From contig CM054059.1 in assembly GCA_028641055.1 (NCBI GenBank), positions 108,512,263 to 108,576,262 of the forward strand: a stretch of DNA of 64,000 bases, read 5' to 3'. Under the pieces are notes generated by a model. That model was given only the letters and a program-made list of their open reading frames with translations, searched no databases and was not told the DNA's origin. Numbering within the stretch: position 1 is the first letter of the stretch; each line of letters begins with the position of its first letter. The position numbers and the translations under genes were made by a program. Positions 10,935 to 22,340 of this stretch are shown here, piece by piece. The DNA comes from Alopecurus myosuroides. Taxonomy: Eukaryota > Streptophyta > Magnoliopsida > Poales > Poaceae.

Positions 10935-11680
10935 GACTATCTCTAGCAGATCCCTATAAGGATCTAAAACCGGCTTAAAAGAATCGGCCGATATGAGGTT
11001 TGGCCTATTTTTGTGGTCCTTACGGGCACCGCATATCGGCCTGGCCTGGAAACATTTCCCCAAGAATTATAGGCGGTTTCGACCACCCCTTCTCCGCAAA
11101 ATGGATCACGACGATGCAAGCCATGGTGATTTCGCGGCAAGGCGTCACTTCCGCCATTGCTCATCTCAGACTCCTCCAACGAGGACGAGTACTCCGGCAG
11201 TGAATCCGGCTCGTACCATAATGTGGACGAGCTTGACGCGATCACCAACCCCGGCAAGCCCCTCCACCGCATCATCCATAAGTCATTGCGCTCTACCTAT
11301 CGCGAATAGAAGAGGCGTCGTTCGACCGCCAAGTTCGAAGATGTCTTCAACACCGCCTAACTCAAGCAAACCGGGCGAGCCTCGAGCGCCAAGCAAAGCG
11401 ACATAACCAGATGATGCGGTGGCGCAGGTCCGGCCATTAGTGTAGAGTCACTAGTTTAGATTTAGGTTTTTCTTAGCCATGACCATTGATTTCTCTGTTT
11501 CCGACGAACTATTTTTTATGTATGATGAAATGTGTTTGTGGATACCACCGGCCATTTCCAGCGCAAACTATTTTTTTTATTTTCTAGTACAAGATTCGAT
11601 ATATGTTCTGCTCGTCGAGTTTGCAAACCCAAAAACAAGTTTCAGAGGATCCCAAAATAAGTTCTCCGGTTTACAGTTAT
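10935..11680 (+). mobile_element. Second gene-like DNA-transposon remnant
   Basis: It abuts the previous element and begins 'gactatctctagcagatccc' after TAA, a variant of the GAGCATCTCTAGCAGA-type terminus of grass PIF/Harbinger-like elements. Inside, a 137-aa plus-strand ORF (10993-11406) and an overlapping Ser/Asp/Glu-rich frame (about 11160-11290) are interrupted by stops. No right terminus was found before the LTR fragment at 11681. The peptides are not recognisable. Confidence 0.35.
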
Positions 11681-12033
11681 TGTCGGATATATGCCAAATG
11701 GGGGTATATCCGGGGTTGGACAAATGCCGGATTACCCGGGTGGCCCACGGGTGATGGAGCAATAAAGCCCATTGGGAGACCCAGTAATCCGACGCATGGG
11801 AAGATGGATTCTAGTAGAACCCGATTACCGTCCAATGTGTAATTCGGCATGGAGAAGGAGCCGGACATCTTATTTACCAAGAATATGAATAATTTTCTTA
11901 GACTCTACATTTTTCTTACTCTAAACCCTAATCCAACTGCCTATATAAATCCGGACGAGGAGCTGCCTTAAGACACGATATCGACAGATAACATAAACTC
12001 TAGACTCATTTTGTATCATGTATATCTCAGGTT
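11681..12033 (+). repeat. Partial LTR (family of 3077-3637)
   Basis: It starts TGTCGGATATATGCC and follows the minus-strand LTR of 3077-3637 through its first ~150 bases and its 'tatataaa' TATA region. It runs directly into the polygalacturonase copy without an LTR 3' end. This is a truncated LTR whose 3' part was lost with the 5' portion of the duplicated gene. Confidence 0.65.
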
Positions 12034-12341
12034 TTAGTCTGTCGACTTTGCGTCTGTGTTGCTCTTCCCGGATCGGATCCGGGCATGTGCAATACTCGCT
12101 CGTCTCCGGCGACAGCTTCCCCGAGCGGCCAACCAGGTCGTCGTCGCCACGGACAAGGCCGTGTCCGCCACCGTGCACGTCCTCGTCGACCAGAACAGCA
12201 ACTGACCGAGAAATGTTTATGGCTTGCTGCTGCCTGCTGCCAGTGCGTACGGGCGAGCAAGGCGAAAATCGTCTTTTTCTTGTTGCGAAAATTTGTGGGT
12301 TGACGTAGAGAGGAGTTGAACGTAGCTAGAGAGCCAGTGTT
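12034..12341 (+). pseudogene. QRT3-like gene, 3' fragment (last exon end plus 3' UTR)
   Basis: About 170 bases match the end of exon 3 of the intact gene (about 8955-9135), including the stop context. A further ~130 bases match its 3' flank, with substitutions. An internal deletion of about 20 bases (after 'gacagcttcccc') breaks the frame, and all upstream exons are missing. The copy is cut at 12342 by the LINE and resumes at 31446. It cannot encode an enzyme. The 5' break coincides with the end of the partial LTR. Confidence 0.88.
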
Positions 12342-12426
12342 TTTTTTCCAGACATTTCACATTAAACTTGCACAGCAATATCGCTGACTAGCAGGTTTTC
12401 AATACAATTGGGGGCAGTGGCCTCCA

Positions 12427-13227
12427 CTAGGAATCTGAAGACTCAGAACTAACACCCAGCTTTGCAACCATATGGGCTACAGAGTTACAAGCACGGCGAT
12501 TGAAACCGAAGTGGAAAGATTCAAAATTTAAAATACAAAGGCTTCGAGCTTCCATCACCAAAACACCAATCTCAGACTTGTCATAGTCATTGCTTTTCAG
12601 GGCCTGGACGAGAGAGGAGGCATCAGACTCGAAGAGAATCATGTTAGCCCCAGTTCTAATAGCTCCGTCGATTGCAGCCAAACAAGCCACAACTTCAGAA
12701 TGGAGGGCGTCCCTGAGGTGGATCGACTTCCCCGCACCGGCAGCGATCAAAACGCCGTCATGGTCGCGGATGACAAAGCCCCAACCACCAAAATTTGAAA
12801 CCCGATCAAATGCACCATCGAAGTTGATCTTGACGAGATTTTCCGGCGGCTTTGTCCACTTGTGAAGGTCAGGGGGCTTTGCTGGCTTCTCAGGCTTCCT
12901 CGGCTGCAGAGAGTCGACAAACATCTTCTCCACGCGATGGCAAACTAATTGTGGCGTGGGAATCGCATTCCCGGAGTTCGCCTTGTTTCTGACATTCCAC
13001 CAATCCCACATCGGCATAACAACTTTCCGCTGGGTGTCCTCCTTGCACTTCCAGAGCTCCTGTAACAATTCATGGGCTGAGTTGTAAGGCAGCAGATTCT
13101 CCCTGATCTCACCCAGGCCAAGGGTAAGCCAACAGTCCCTTACCCTCTTGCAATTCAGGAAGATATGCCACCCATCTTCGTTTAGCCTGGGGCAGACCGG
13201 GCATCTAGTGTCGAGATCAACCCCCAA
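12427..13227 (-). pseudogene. LINE ORF2 C-terminus: zf-RVT remnant and RNase H
   Basis: The 266-residue frame opens with a Cys/His motif (CPVC ... GWHIFLNC) typical of the zf-RVT segment. It ends with a plant LINE RNase H domain at about residues 135-255. The catalytic acidic positions are visible in KINFDGAFD, LHSEVVACLAAIDGA and FESDASSLVQAL, and a late RRACNSVAHMVAK block corresponds to the domain end. The frame is fully open from 13227 to 12427, but it is cut off from the preceding reverse transcriptase frame by a stop at 13231. The RNase H would remove the RNA strand during reverse transcription. Confidence 0.75.
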
Positions 13228-13230
13228 CTT

Positions 13231-14021
13231 TTAAATTTTCATCTGGTTGGCTAAGCTGTTGTGTGCTAGCCTCCACACAAACATCTTGACATTGCAAGGA
13301 GCATTTAGGGACCAGATGTGATTCCAATTGAAGCTACCATTGTTGCTAGAGGAGGCATCATCTCTACCAAGCCTTCTGTCCCTGAGCATAACTGCAACCT
13401 TGTACGCGGACTTAACAAAGAAAAGGCCGCGGTGATCAAAGTGCCAGGCAAGGAAGTTTTCAGTTCCACCATAGATGTTGATCGAGAAACTTGCCTTTGC
13501 ATCTTCAGCCTGGAAGAGATCATTGACCGGGGCCTCATCCCATCCCCCCTTCACAAAATCCAGAAGCTTAGCCACTCGGGTAATAGTGGAGTGGCCCCGG
13601 AGGGAGCGCAGACGTCTCGTCTCACACTAGGGATCCATGGGTCATCCCACACCTTAATCTGTGTACCATTGCCAACCCTCCAGATGAGACCATCCTTAAG
13701 AACACAGATGCCTCTCAAGATACTGTGCCAGGTGTAAGAAATACCCGGGCTGGGCTTCGCAGAAAGAAGATTTCCACCAGGGAAGTATTTCGCACCCAAA
13801 ACCCTGCTGTAGAGGGAGTTGGGTTCCTGGAGAATCCTCCAGCCCTGCCTAGCAAGCATGGCGAGATTGAAAAGATGAAGATCACAGAAACCAAGGCCAC
13901 CGTCGCATTTCGGCTTTGAGAGGCACTTCCAACCCAGCCAATGATGACGATCCTCGTCTTGGTTGTTCCACCAATATCGGCACACCATGGTACTGATTTC
14001 ATCGCAGAAGGTCTTGGTGAT
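13231..14021 (-). pseudogene. LINE reverse transcriptase C-terminal part
   Basis: Two overlapping minus-strand frames (13551-13988 and 13231-13575) carry the region after the RT core. Segments include WLGWKCLSKPKCDGGLGFCD, LARQGWRILQEPNSL and WRVGNGTQIKVWDDPWIP, all classic for plant LINE ORF2. A frame change near 13555-13575 separates them. The segment ends at the Gypsy insertion point (TSD GTGAT, 14017-14021). Confidence 0.75.
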
Positions 14022-15569
14022 TGTAACATCCCAAGTATGAAAACTCCCGTTAGAATGTTTGTTTCATGTTTATTAAAGTATTGCATCATGTCATCATATT
14101 GTTTCCATTTTTTTTCATTTTGTTGCATTTGTTTCTTATTTGTTGCATCTGTTTTCACAATTCAAATTCAAATTTTATTCAAACAATTGTTTCATACTTG
14201 CTCTGTTACAACATTTTAAATAAAAATCACAAATAAAAACAACCAATTTGTTTTCATTTTATTACATAGTGCTCAACTATTTAAGTGATGGGGTTAAATC
14301 AATCAATTAAATTCCAAACCTTATTCAAAATTCAAATACATTTTACAAACAGCAACCAACTTGAATATATGAAAATTACCAAACAATTATAATCCTTTAA
14401 TCAAATTAAACATAGGGGTCACCCTATTTAAAGGTTTGTTTTATTAATGCTCACTTATTAAGAGGATGGTTTTAATCAATCATTTAAATTCCAAATCACA
14501 TTTAAAATTCAAATTAAAGCATCAACCAGCAACCAATTGGAATTCATGCAAATTATACAACAATTTTAATCAATGGTTTATAATTAACCTAGGGTACACC
14601 CTATTAAAAGTTTGGTTTCAATTATAATCACTTAATAAGCCATTTAATCCAAATTTGGTTTAAATACAAACAGCAATTAAAATTTCAAACTTTTTGAAAA
14701 TAAAACTTAACATCTGTTTGCTATTTACCTAAATAGCTTACCCTAATTTTTTCTAACATTTTTACTAACTTAAATCTCATCCTTTTCTTCCAATCCTATT
14801 GTCAACAAAAAAAAAACAGGAGAACAAATTTAAAAACAAATTTCTGGCGCCAAAGGGGAAATGGGCTGCTCCCAGCCCACCTATCCTTTTCTTCTGCGCC
14901 AGCCCGGCCCTTTTCTCTCGCTCCCAGCCCGCGTACCGGTTCAGTTCTTTTCCCCGTCGTCGTCCCGCAGTACGGCAGGGAATCGGTGCCTCCACGTCGG
15001 CGGCAGGCACCCGTGGACGGCCCCCGTCGCCCAAGCTTCCCTACAAAACCCCCTAGGGTTCCCTCCCTCGAACCCTAGACCTCCTATCCCTAGCTACCCC
15101 CCTCCTCGCCGCCGTTCGCTATCTCTGCCGCCTCCCTCACTTCTCTGACGCTCACCGCCGCGGTACCCACTCTGAACCGGCGAGGATCACCGTCGTGATG
15201 CCTTCCTAGCCCTCTGTTTAACCGTGGGAATGGACCCGCCGTGGCTCCCTGTCCAACCCCAACCCCGCCGTTGAGCCCAAGGAGGGCCAGATCGCCGCCG
15301 CCATCAACGCCGACGTCGCCGGAGACATCTGCCCCGACCCTCTGGTGAGCGGCCGTTTCTCCGTTTCCCTTCCCTCTCCTGTACTGCGCAGCGCGGTTAG
15401 CACACGCACCCGGTCGCTCATCACCGCAGCGCGCCACGGCAGCGATGCCCTACTGAATATCGCCGCCGGCCAGCGAGCGCTGTCGAGAGTTTCAGTTAGC
15501 TGCACCGAGAGAAATTTCAGTTAGCGTTTTGAACCTTACCTTGTCTGCGTGCGCCTAACTGACAAGGAT

Positions 15570-15652
15570 TCAGTCAGCAGCACAGTGGCACGGTTCCGTT
15601 CGCGCGAGCGCAGCGGCCCGGGTTCGATTCCCAGGTGCCGCAATCCTTTTTT
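15570..15652 (+). ncRNA. tRNA-like Pol III promoter relic inside the LTR
   Basis: 'ggttcgattcc' at 15621-15631 is a perfect B box, set in a T-arm-like context and followed by an acceptor-like 'ggtgccgca'. A T6 run follows at 15647-15652. Upstream 'cagtggcacgg' resembles an A-box region. The complementary 5' acceptor strand is missing, so this is not a tRNA gene. A tRNA-derived SINE head or chance similarity are both possible. The same segment is conserved in the 3' LTR. Confidence 0.4.
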
Positions 15653-16828
15653 GGGATTTATCCCCTAGCCGTGACCCCACCCGTCAGCGGGCTGCTCTGC
15701 CACGCGCGCGCAGGCACGCCATGCTGGCCCCAGGCCCACGCGGCAGTGGCTAGGGTTAGCTGGCAGCGCGGTAACGAAAGTTTTCCCAGCATGTTTCTTT
15801 CAAAACTAGTCTTTTAAAATTACAGATTAGTCCTCTGTTTTAAATTGATAATAACTTTCAAAATATAACTCTAAATAACAAAAGCAAAATATGTTTATTG
15901 TTCTAACCTAAATTGTCTATCCATTTATGCCATTTGTTTCCTGATTTGAAATTTCCAAATGCAATTCAAGTTTGAATTCAAATAATTCAATTGCAATTTG
16001 CTAAATTTCATAACTATTTCATTCTTAATCCAAATAATGCAAATAAAATATGTTTTCCATGCTATTTCAAATAACCTTTTCAAATATAGATTTTGTTTCA
16101 TGGTTTGAATAATTTAAATTGCTTAAATAATTTAAACCTTATTTAAATCATTTAAACATTGCTAAAAGCATAACTTGCTCAATCTAAATTATTTTTGAAC
16201 ATGCAAAATATGTTTTCAAACTAGAAAAACATAAACTTTTCAAATATGAATTTGAATTTATGTTTTGAATAAATAAAATTCAAATAAAAATTCATGCTTG
16301 TTTTAAACTCATTTAAAACTTGTTTAATTTGTTTAAGGCATAATAAATTCATCCTAATTCCTTTTTCAATATTTGAAACATGTAATCCACCCAAAATTTT
16401 ATGATCTTTTCAAATATGAATTTTGTTATTTATTATGCACAAGTTAAGTGGCTGAAAACAACAAATACTTGTGTGTCACCTTTAAGGAACCAAAAATTCC
16501 TTAACTTAATAAATAAAATTCTAAATTGCTAAACCTCATTTCAAATTGGTTCTATTGTTGTTATTTTGTTGTTTTCCTCATCCATGCATCATACTAAACC
16601 ACTTTCACCTGTTGGTTAATTAGAAAACAACTGTTTAAACCAAAAATCCATGGGCTTTTCATATGCAACTCAAAATTGCATATGTGTCCATTTAAATTGT
16701 GTTACCATGTCAATTAGTTTATTTTGATGCATCTATTAACTTGACATGCATCATCCTATGATTGTGCACTATGCCATGATATTGATTGTTTATTTTCCTG
16801 TATTGTTTGTTTGCTTCTTCTCGGATAG

Positions 16829-18180
16829 ACGACGTTGAGACCGACGATCTTTACGACACCCCTTCTGAGGATCTAGCTCAGTACCCGGCTACTGAGTTTG
16901 CAGGCAAGTTATCACTCACATGAACCATTGTGTTCCTTTCAACATTGGTTACCGATACTTTCCGTTGTCTATTTCTGCTAGCCCTATGTATCGTTGCTTC
17001 TGTTACGAACCTATCACATGAACCCTGAACCCTGATATTGCCTCACCTCCACTCCCATCACCCCCTTGGTTGAGCCTGTGTCTTACTAGTATGCTTAGGG
17101 TTGTTTTGCTCGAGTCTGTTATCAGTTACTTTCCGTTATTATATTCTGTTATATTCTGGGGCTCGATGTTAAACAACAACATGTTAATTTGAGGTAATAA
17201 TAATTTGCTGATAAGGCACCGGCAGGAGGCCCGACGTGGTTTTGAGGCCTGCTAGTGTCGACCCTAATAGGAAAAGGGTCTTGTCTACTGATCCATGATG
17301 AGCGCACTATCCGCATGTGGGAAGCGTGTATGGGCGCCCCCCTCAATTTGATTCGATTCGCATCTCGTCCAAATCGCCACACTTAGTTCGGGCTTTCCAT
17401 TTGATGCACGCATATGCAGGTACGAACCCGAGGCCAGGGTGGAACTTTTGTAGTCGGCATTTAGGGCGGCGTGGTCTTCTAGTGCTATGAGGGTCCCCTT
17501 TTCTTCGTGGGGCTCGATTAGCCGCGCACGCACAGCACGTGGTGCTTTGGGCTTGATGCGAAGAAGAGTTGAGTTGTGTTGAGTGCCCCGCTTGGTGGGA
17601 AAGGCCTTTCCATCTGGCGGGTTATTCTTACGTGTACGGCCAAATTGGTGCACCCCTGCAGGGATAAATCTTCTCGAGAAGCCGTGTTTTCCGCGGTTAT
17701 GGTTAACTTGGTGAAAGTACTGGCTAACAAGTACTCAGAACAACTTACACCTAACTAATGATAACTTGACTAGTAATAGGCTTATCGACACAACAATTTG
17801 ATCCATCATTAATCCAACTGTGTGAGTTATCCTCGGATTGCTTCTTTGGATAAGGGGCGAGATCCAGGATGGGTTTGTTTGATGGTTAGTTGTAGTTGGT
17901 TACGATACGCTATCTTATCCCCTTTCTGATAGTCGGAAGTTATAGTATGTTCTATAGATGGTTAGTGCAGCCAAGTGCAGCATCTTTCATACCCTTTCTT
18001 CCGTTGATCCCAAGGCATCTGTGCTTGGTGTTGACGGGCTACACTTTGGTGAACTGTGAGTCTTGCTTGCCAGTACGTTTATGTACTGACCCCTTTGGGG
18101 CTGTGGTTTCCGCAGACTACGCTTACGAGGGTCCCCGTGACGGCTACTACGTGGAGTTTGACGAGGCTGCTGACGAGTAG
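16829..18180 (+). other. Exon-like acidic ORF in the LTR (possible GC-AG intron)
   Basis: Segment 16829-16903 follows an AG and reads an acidic peptide (DDVETDDLYDTPSEDLAQ). It ends at CAG/GCAAGT, the consensus of a GC-AG donor. Segment 18116-18180 follows 'tttccgcag' and continues in the same phase (VEFDEAADE, then stop). Joined, the frame is continuous. In the 3' LTR the first segment is 3 bases longer but in frame, while the acceptor G is T there (28741). Alternatively 17896-18180 is simply a 94-aa ORF, open in both LTRs. Confidence 0.35.
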
Positions 18181-18654
18181 GTAGCGGACCCAGGCAGGAT
18201 CCGAGACATCGTGGATGGGCTCCGTTCTCTTTTCATTCCCGGCTTCTTAAGCCTATTTGGATTTGTCTGTACTCAGACCCTTTGAATGCTTCCGCTGAGT
18301 TGTAATGATGTTATGTTGGGACAGGTGTCCTCTGGATGATTGTATTTGCTATTCTCTGCCCTAGTGAGGGCCAGTTGCAACTTATTTCAATCTTTTGTGT
18401 CTTAGAGATATGTTATGTTATCATCTTGTTCAAAGCCGTTGACGTACCATGTGTGTATGGTATGAAGTACATCAATGGTAGTGTCCTGATTTCTACGGGA
18501 TAGTTTACATCGACGGTGAATAGTAAAGATTGGTTGTCACACATAAGTGTTGGCCTACTCGTAAGAGATGCGGGTGCCGGTAAGCCCCGTAATCCAATCA
18601 AAATACTGTTCAGTTCGTACGGTGAGTATCCTCTAGAAGTCCGGGTGCGACAAA

Positions 18655-18666
18655 TGGTATCAGAGC
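18655..18666 (+). promoter_or_regulatory. Primer-binding site (initiator Met tRNA type)
   Basis: TGGTATCAGAGC lies two bases after the 5' LTR end. It is the standard match to the 3' end of plant initiator tRNA-Met, which primes minus-strand DNA synthesis. Confidence 0.9.
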
Positions 18667-19191
18667 CTGTCTGCCTGTAGGATCCCTTTTACTGGTCGCA
18701 GTTGAGTCTAGAAACTATTTTGTAGCTATACAGGAAAAGAGAAACGTGAGAGTAGGAATTCTGCCATTTTTCTTCTTTCCCCACCCACCCACCCTTTTCT
18801 GGTAAGGAAGTGCAACGTTGTTTTCTGTTCTCACCTAAACTTTCAAGTTAGGTTTTCACGAATCCTGGTTTCTCTGGGATAGTTATATCTACTAGACCAT
18901 AGGAATGGAGGTGGTTGTGACATGATTTATTATGTTGCCTACTCACGATTGAGAACGGAGGCGTGTAAGCCCCGGAAACAAATCCTCTATCCCTTAAGCA
19001 GTAGATATTGATCCTTTAGAAGCCCGGATGGGTTTTTCCGTAGTACCTCAGGAGTTTTGGTCTCGTGTTTCCCGTTGTTGCTTCAATATCCTGTTCTTTT
19101 CAACATCATTTTCGTCCGTTGAACCTTGTTGTTGCTTTCCACTTCAGTTCTTCTATCGGCGTCTAATCAAAACTTCCCCGATCATCTGCAG

Positions 19192-20007
19192 ATGGATCTC
19201 AGGTTCTTCCCGCAGGTGGTTCGGATGACTCGTTGCGAGAGCACTGCCGGTTATCCGGAGATGCTGAGAGACATGGTCACTTATCTGGGGTTCCGTTGGG
19301 CACCAGAGTACCAGGTCTACGAGCGGCAGCGAGAGTTTGACCAGACCTACTACCAGGCTATCGTCTACATTCTGTCAGATGATGGCATGAGCGTTGTCCA
19401 CCGCTACGAGGCAGTAGGTTCCACAGTGGATATGGCCGTGCAGCAGGCAGCTTATGTGAGTCTCACCGTCCTTCGTGCTGACTACTGGGGATTTGACGAT
19501 TCTATCTATCGCCACATCCCCCGTGGTTACATCACTTCGGAGGGAGCTCACTTCACTCTCTACGACAACCTGGATGTCTACGAGCATGATAACACCAGGC
19601 TGCACACCACCGCTCAGTTTGTGAGGCACAGTGACGCAGTTGCGACCACACTTTCTCAGGAGTTGGCCTCAGTCAGAGAGCAGCTCTACCTTGCTTTGAC
19701 TCGTCTGGTGACGTACACCACAGACTTTGTTGGAGATGAGCGCTTTGCACGTTTCGATCAGCCAGTGGGTCGTCGTCTGCTAGATGCTGGAGGTTACGAG
19801 CCGATCAGAGGTCCACTCCTCAACCTCGGAGCTGGTTACACTGGGATTCCACGCTTTGGAGCACAGGGAGTTGACGCTATGTACTTCACCACACCTAGAG
19901 TCGCTCTCAGACCACGTCAGATCTATGTGGATCGTCGATCTACTTACTTTCGTGGGATTCCTCCTCACCGTATCTCTCGACGTACTACTCACCGCCGTCC
20001 TGCGTGA
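19192..20007 (+). CDS. Extra Gypsy ORF before gag, dsRNA-binding-like pattern
   Basis: An intact 271-residue frame lies between the PBS and gag. The first in-frame ATG is at 19126, but I prefer 19192: its sequence starts MDLRFFPQVV and it sits directly behind a CAG that could be a splice acceptor. Residues about 22-98 follow a double-stranded-RNA-binding-domain pattern: a short helix, P-x-Y, F-x(6)-A-I-V-Y-I, then an A-V-G-S-T-(x)3-A-V-Q-Q-A-A helix. The rest is not recognisable, with an Arg-rich C-terminus. No stop or frameshift is present, unlike gag and pol of the same element. The second Gypsy element has a related but broken ORF at the same place (52871-54085). Function is unknown; an RNA-handling role is only an inference. 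Confidence 0.6.
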   Translation: MDLRFFPQVVRMTRCESTAGYPEMLRDMVTYLGFRWAPEYQVYERQREFDQTYYQAIVYILSDDGMSVVHRYEAVGSTVDMAVQQAAYVSLTVLRADYWGFDDSIYRHIPRGYITSEGAHFTLYDNLDVYEHDNTRLHTTAQFVRHSDAVATTLSQELASVREQLYLALTRLVTYTTDFVGDERFARFDQPVGRRLLDAGGYEPIRGPLLNLGAGYTGIPRFGAQGVDAMYFTTPRVALRPRQIYVDRRSTYFRGIPPHRISRRTTHRRPA

Positions 20008-20216
20008 TGAGCATGGGAGTACCAATGTATCCGTTCCTAGCTATGTTTAGTTATCCTTGGCTTTCGAACCATGTAATGGTGTGTTGGATATTCTGATGTA
20101 TTTGAACATGTGATGATGTACCTGTTGGTTATCTATTCATGCGTCGGAATAATCTCTCTTTCGGTTACCTAGTCTATCCTTTTCTATTGTTGTGCTAAAA
20201 TGCATGTCTATTCAGG

Positions 20217-22340
20217 ATGCCGCCAACAAGGAGCAACCCGCCTGAGCCACCTCCGATCACGGAGCTGTTGACTCAGATGACTCAGGTCGTGACTCAGATG
20301 GCCCAGATCCAGGCTAACCAGCACAACAACCAGAATGCTCCGCGAGTCAGCATCAAGGAGTTTCTGAGTCTGGGGCCGAGAGCTTTCGTGGAAACACGTG
20401 AGCCTCTGGATGCTGATGACTGGATCAGGGAGATGGCCAGGGCTCTTGACATTGCTCACGTTGCTGAGGAAGACAAAGTCAAGTATGCCACCTACCTACT
20501 GAAGGGTCAGGCAGCTACCTGGTGGGAGAACTACCAGACCATGAGAGCTGGATACCCAATCACCTGGGGTTGTTTCAAGGATGCCTTCCTGAAGCACCAC
20601 ATCCCAGATGGTCTCGTGGAAAGGATGTGTGAAGAGTTCTGCTCTCTTAAGTAGGGCAAGCTGGACGTCATTGGCTACCAGAATGAGTTCAATCGCCTCG
20701 CTTGTTATGCTGGTGATGAGGTGTCCACTGAGACCAAGAAGATGGCAAGGTTCCGCCGAGGTTTTAACCCGGAACTCAAGTACGCCCTCACCAACATCAA
20801 GTGCAAAGACTTCGAGGAGCTCGTGAACACCGCGCTCAATGAGGAAAATGGGCGCAAGGCGTTCGAACAGTCCCGCAAGCACTCGCGTGAGGGTGGTTCC
20901 TCCTCCAACATGACCACCCCTCCGCAGAAGCGCCGCATCTGGGTGCCAAATGGTGTTGTCACTAGGGCTCCATATGCCCAAGCTTCTCAAGGCTTCGCTT
21001 CCCGCCCACCCAACTCAGCTCAGATGCAGGCTCAGAGGTTCTCAATGGGGCAGCCAAGGCCAGATGCACCTCGTATCGTCACTTGCTACAAATGCAAGCA
21101 GACTGGACACTATGCTGATAAGTGCACTCAGAGGCAGCTACCTCCACCACCTCCTCGCCCCAACACCAACCAGGCAATGGTTCGTGCTCCCCCGGCTAAA
21201 GCCTTCAACTCCAACAACAGGCCTGTCGGAAGGACCGCGAGGGTGAATCATATCAAGGCCGACAAAGCTGAGGAAGCTGCTGACGTCGTTCTCGGTACAT
21301 TCCCCGTAAACTCTAACCCAGCTAAAGTGTTGTTTGATACCGGAGCATCGCATTCTTTCGTGTCAAAGATCTTTGCGACAGCAGTTAAACTACCTTTTGT
21401 TGGTTTGGGTTCCCCACTAGTAGTAAACTCCCCTGGAGCAACTATGCAAACTTCCAAGATCAGTCATGAGAATCAGATTCTAATTGGAGGTCACATATTC
21501 CTTGCTTCCCTCATTCTGCTTGGCAATTCTGACATTGATGTCATTCTTGGCATGGATTGGTTGAAGGCTAATAAAGCTACGATTGATTGTGCTCAGAAGT
21601 CGATAACTCTGTTCCACCCTTCTGGCCAGATACTCTATTCTCCAAGTGAATCAAGTTCTATTCAGCTTTACACCCTCGATGCTAAACCTCTACCTCTACT
21701 CGAAAATGTTCCGGTGGTTTGTGAATTCCCTGACGTCTTCCCAGAAGAGTTGCCAGGGATGCCTCCGGACAGAGCAGTTGAGTTCGTGATCGAGCTTGAA
21801 CCAGGTACTGCTCCAATCTCTAAGAATCCATACAAGATAGCTCCTCCTGAACTGAAATTGTTGAAGGAGCAAATCGATATGTACATGGAGAAAGGTTACA
21901 TTCAGCCTAGTTCCTCCGCTTGGGGTTGCCCAACTCTGTTCGTTGCCAAGAAGGATCAAACAAAAAGACTCGTGGTTGACTATCGTCCTCTCAACGAGAA
22001 AACCATCAAAAACAAGTATCCAATTCCTCGTATCGATGATCTTTTTGATCAACTTGCTGGAGCCTCAATATTCTCAAAGTTGGACTTGAGGATGGGTTAC
22101 CATCAAATAAAGATCAGAAAGAAAGATATTCCAAAAACAGCTTTCACCACTCGGTACGGTCTATATGAATACACCGTCATGTCCTTTGGTCTCACCAATG
22201 CACCGGCGACATTCTCAACACTCATGAATTTTGCCTTCCATGAATACCTCGACAAGTTCGTTGTGGTATATCTTGATGATATTCTGGTCTACTCAAAATC
22301 TGAGGAAGAGCATGGAGAACACCTTCTCTCACTCTCATGA
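20217..22340 (+). pseudogene. Gypsy gag-protease-RT (first part of polyprotein, one stop)
   Basis: The frame starts with ATG at 20217 and carries the capsid region (AATWWENY, FKDAFLKHHIPDG), closed by a TAG at 20652-20654 and open again in the same frame to 22340. The zinc knuckle [14 protein letters not shown] (about 21084), the aspartic protease motif [12 protein letters not shown] (about 21330) and the RT domain follow, with the catalytic [10 protein letters not shown] at about 22265. The frame is lost at about 22330-22340, just after the RT palm, apparently by a one-base deletion. Expression of a complete polyprotein is therefore not possible from this copy. The intact motifs point to recent inactivation. 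Confidence 0.88.

Larger units (their letters stand above)
14022..18652 (+). repeat. 5' LTR of the long-LTR Gypsy element
   Basis: TGTAACATCCC ... GGGTGCGACA, 4631 bp. It is patchy: AT-rich flanks, a GC-rich island at about 14840-15780 that resembles a grass gene leader, a tRNA-like Pol III box near 15621, and exon-like acidic ORF segments at 16829-16903 and 18116-18180. Many small ORFs inside it recur unchanged in the 3' LTR and belong to the LTR, not to genes. Confidence 0.93.

Noticed and set aside
14777..15505. ORFs of 85-115 aa that recur at 25425-26127
   Set aside because: They recur because they lie in the two LTRs of one Gypsy element. The frames overlap on both strands with no protein-like conservation visible.
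15600..15655. A functional tRNA gene
   Set aside because: The T-arm and acceptor 3' half are present, but the matching 5' acceptor strand and a credible anticodon arm are not. Kept only as a Pol III relic.
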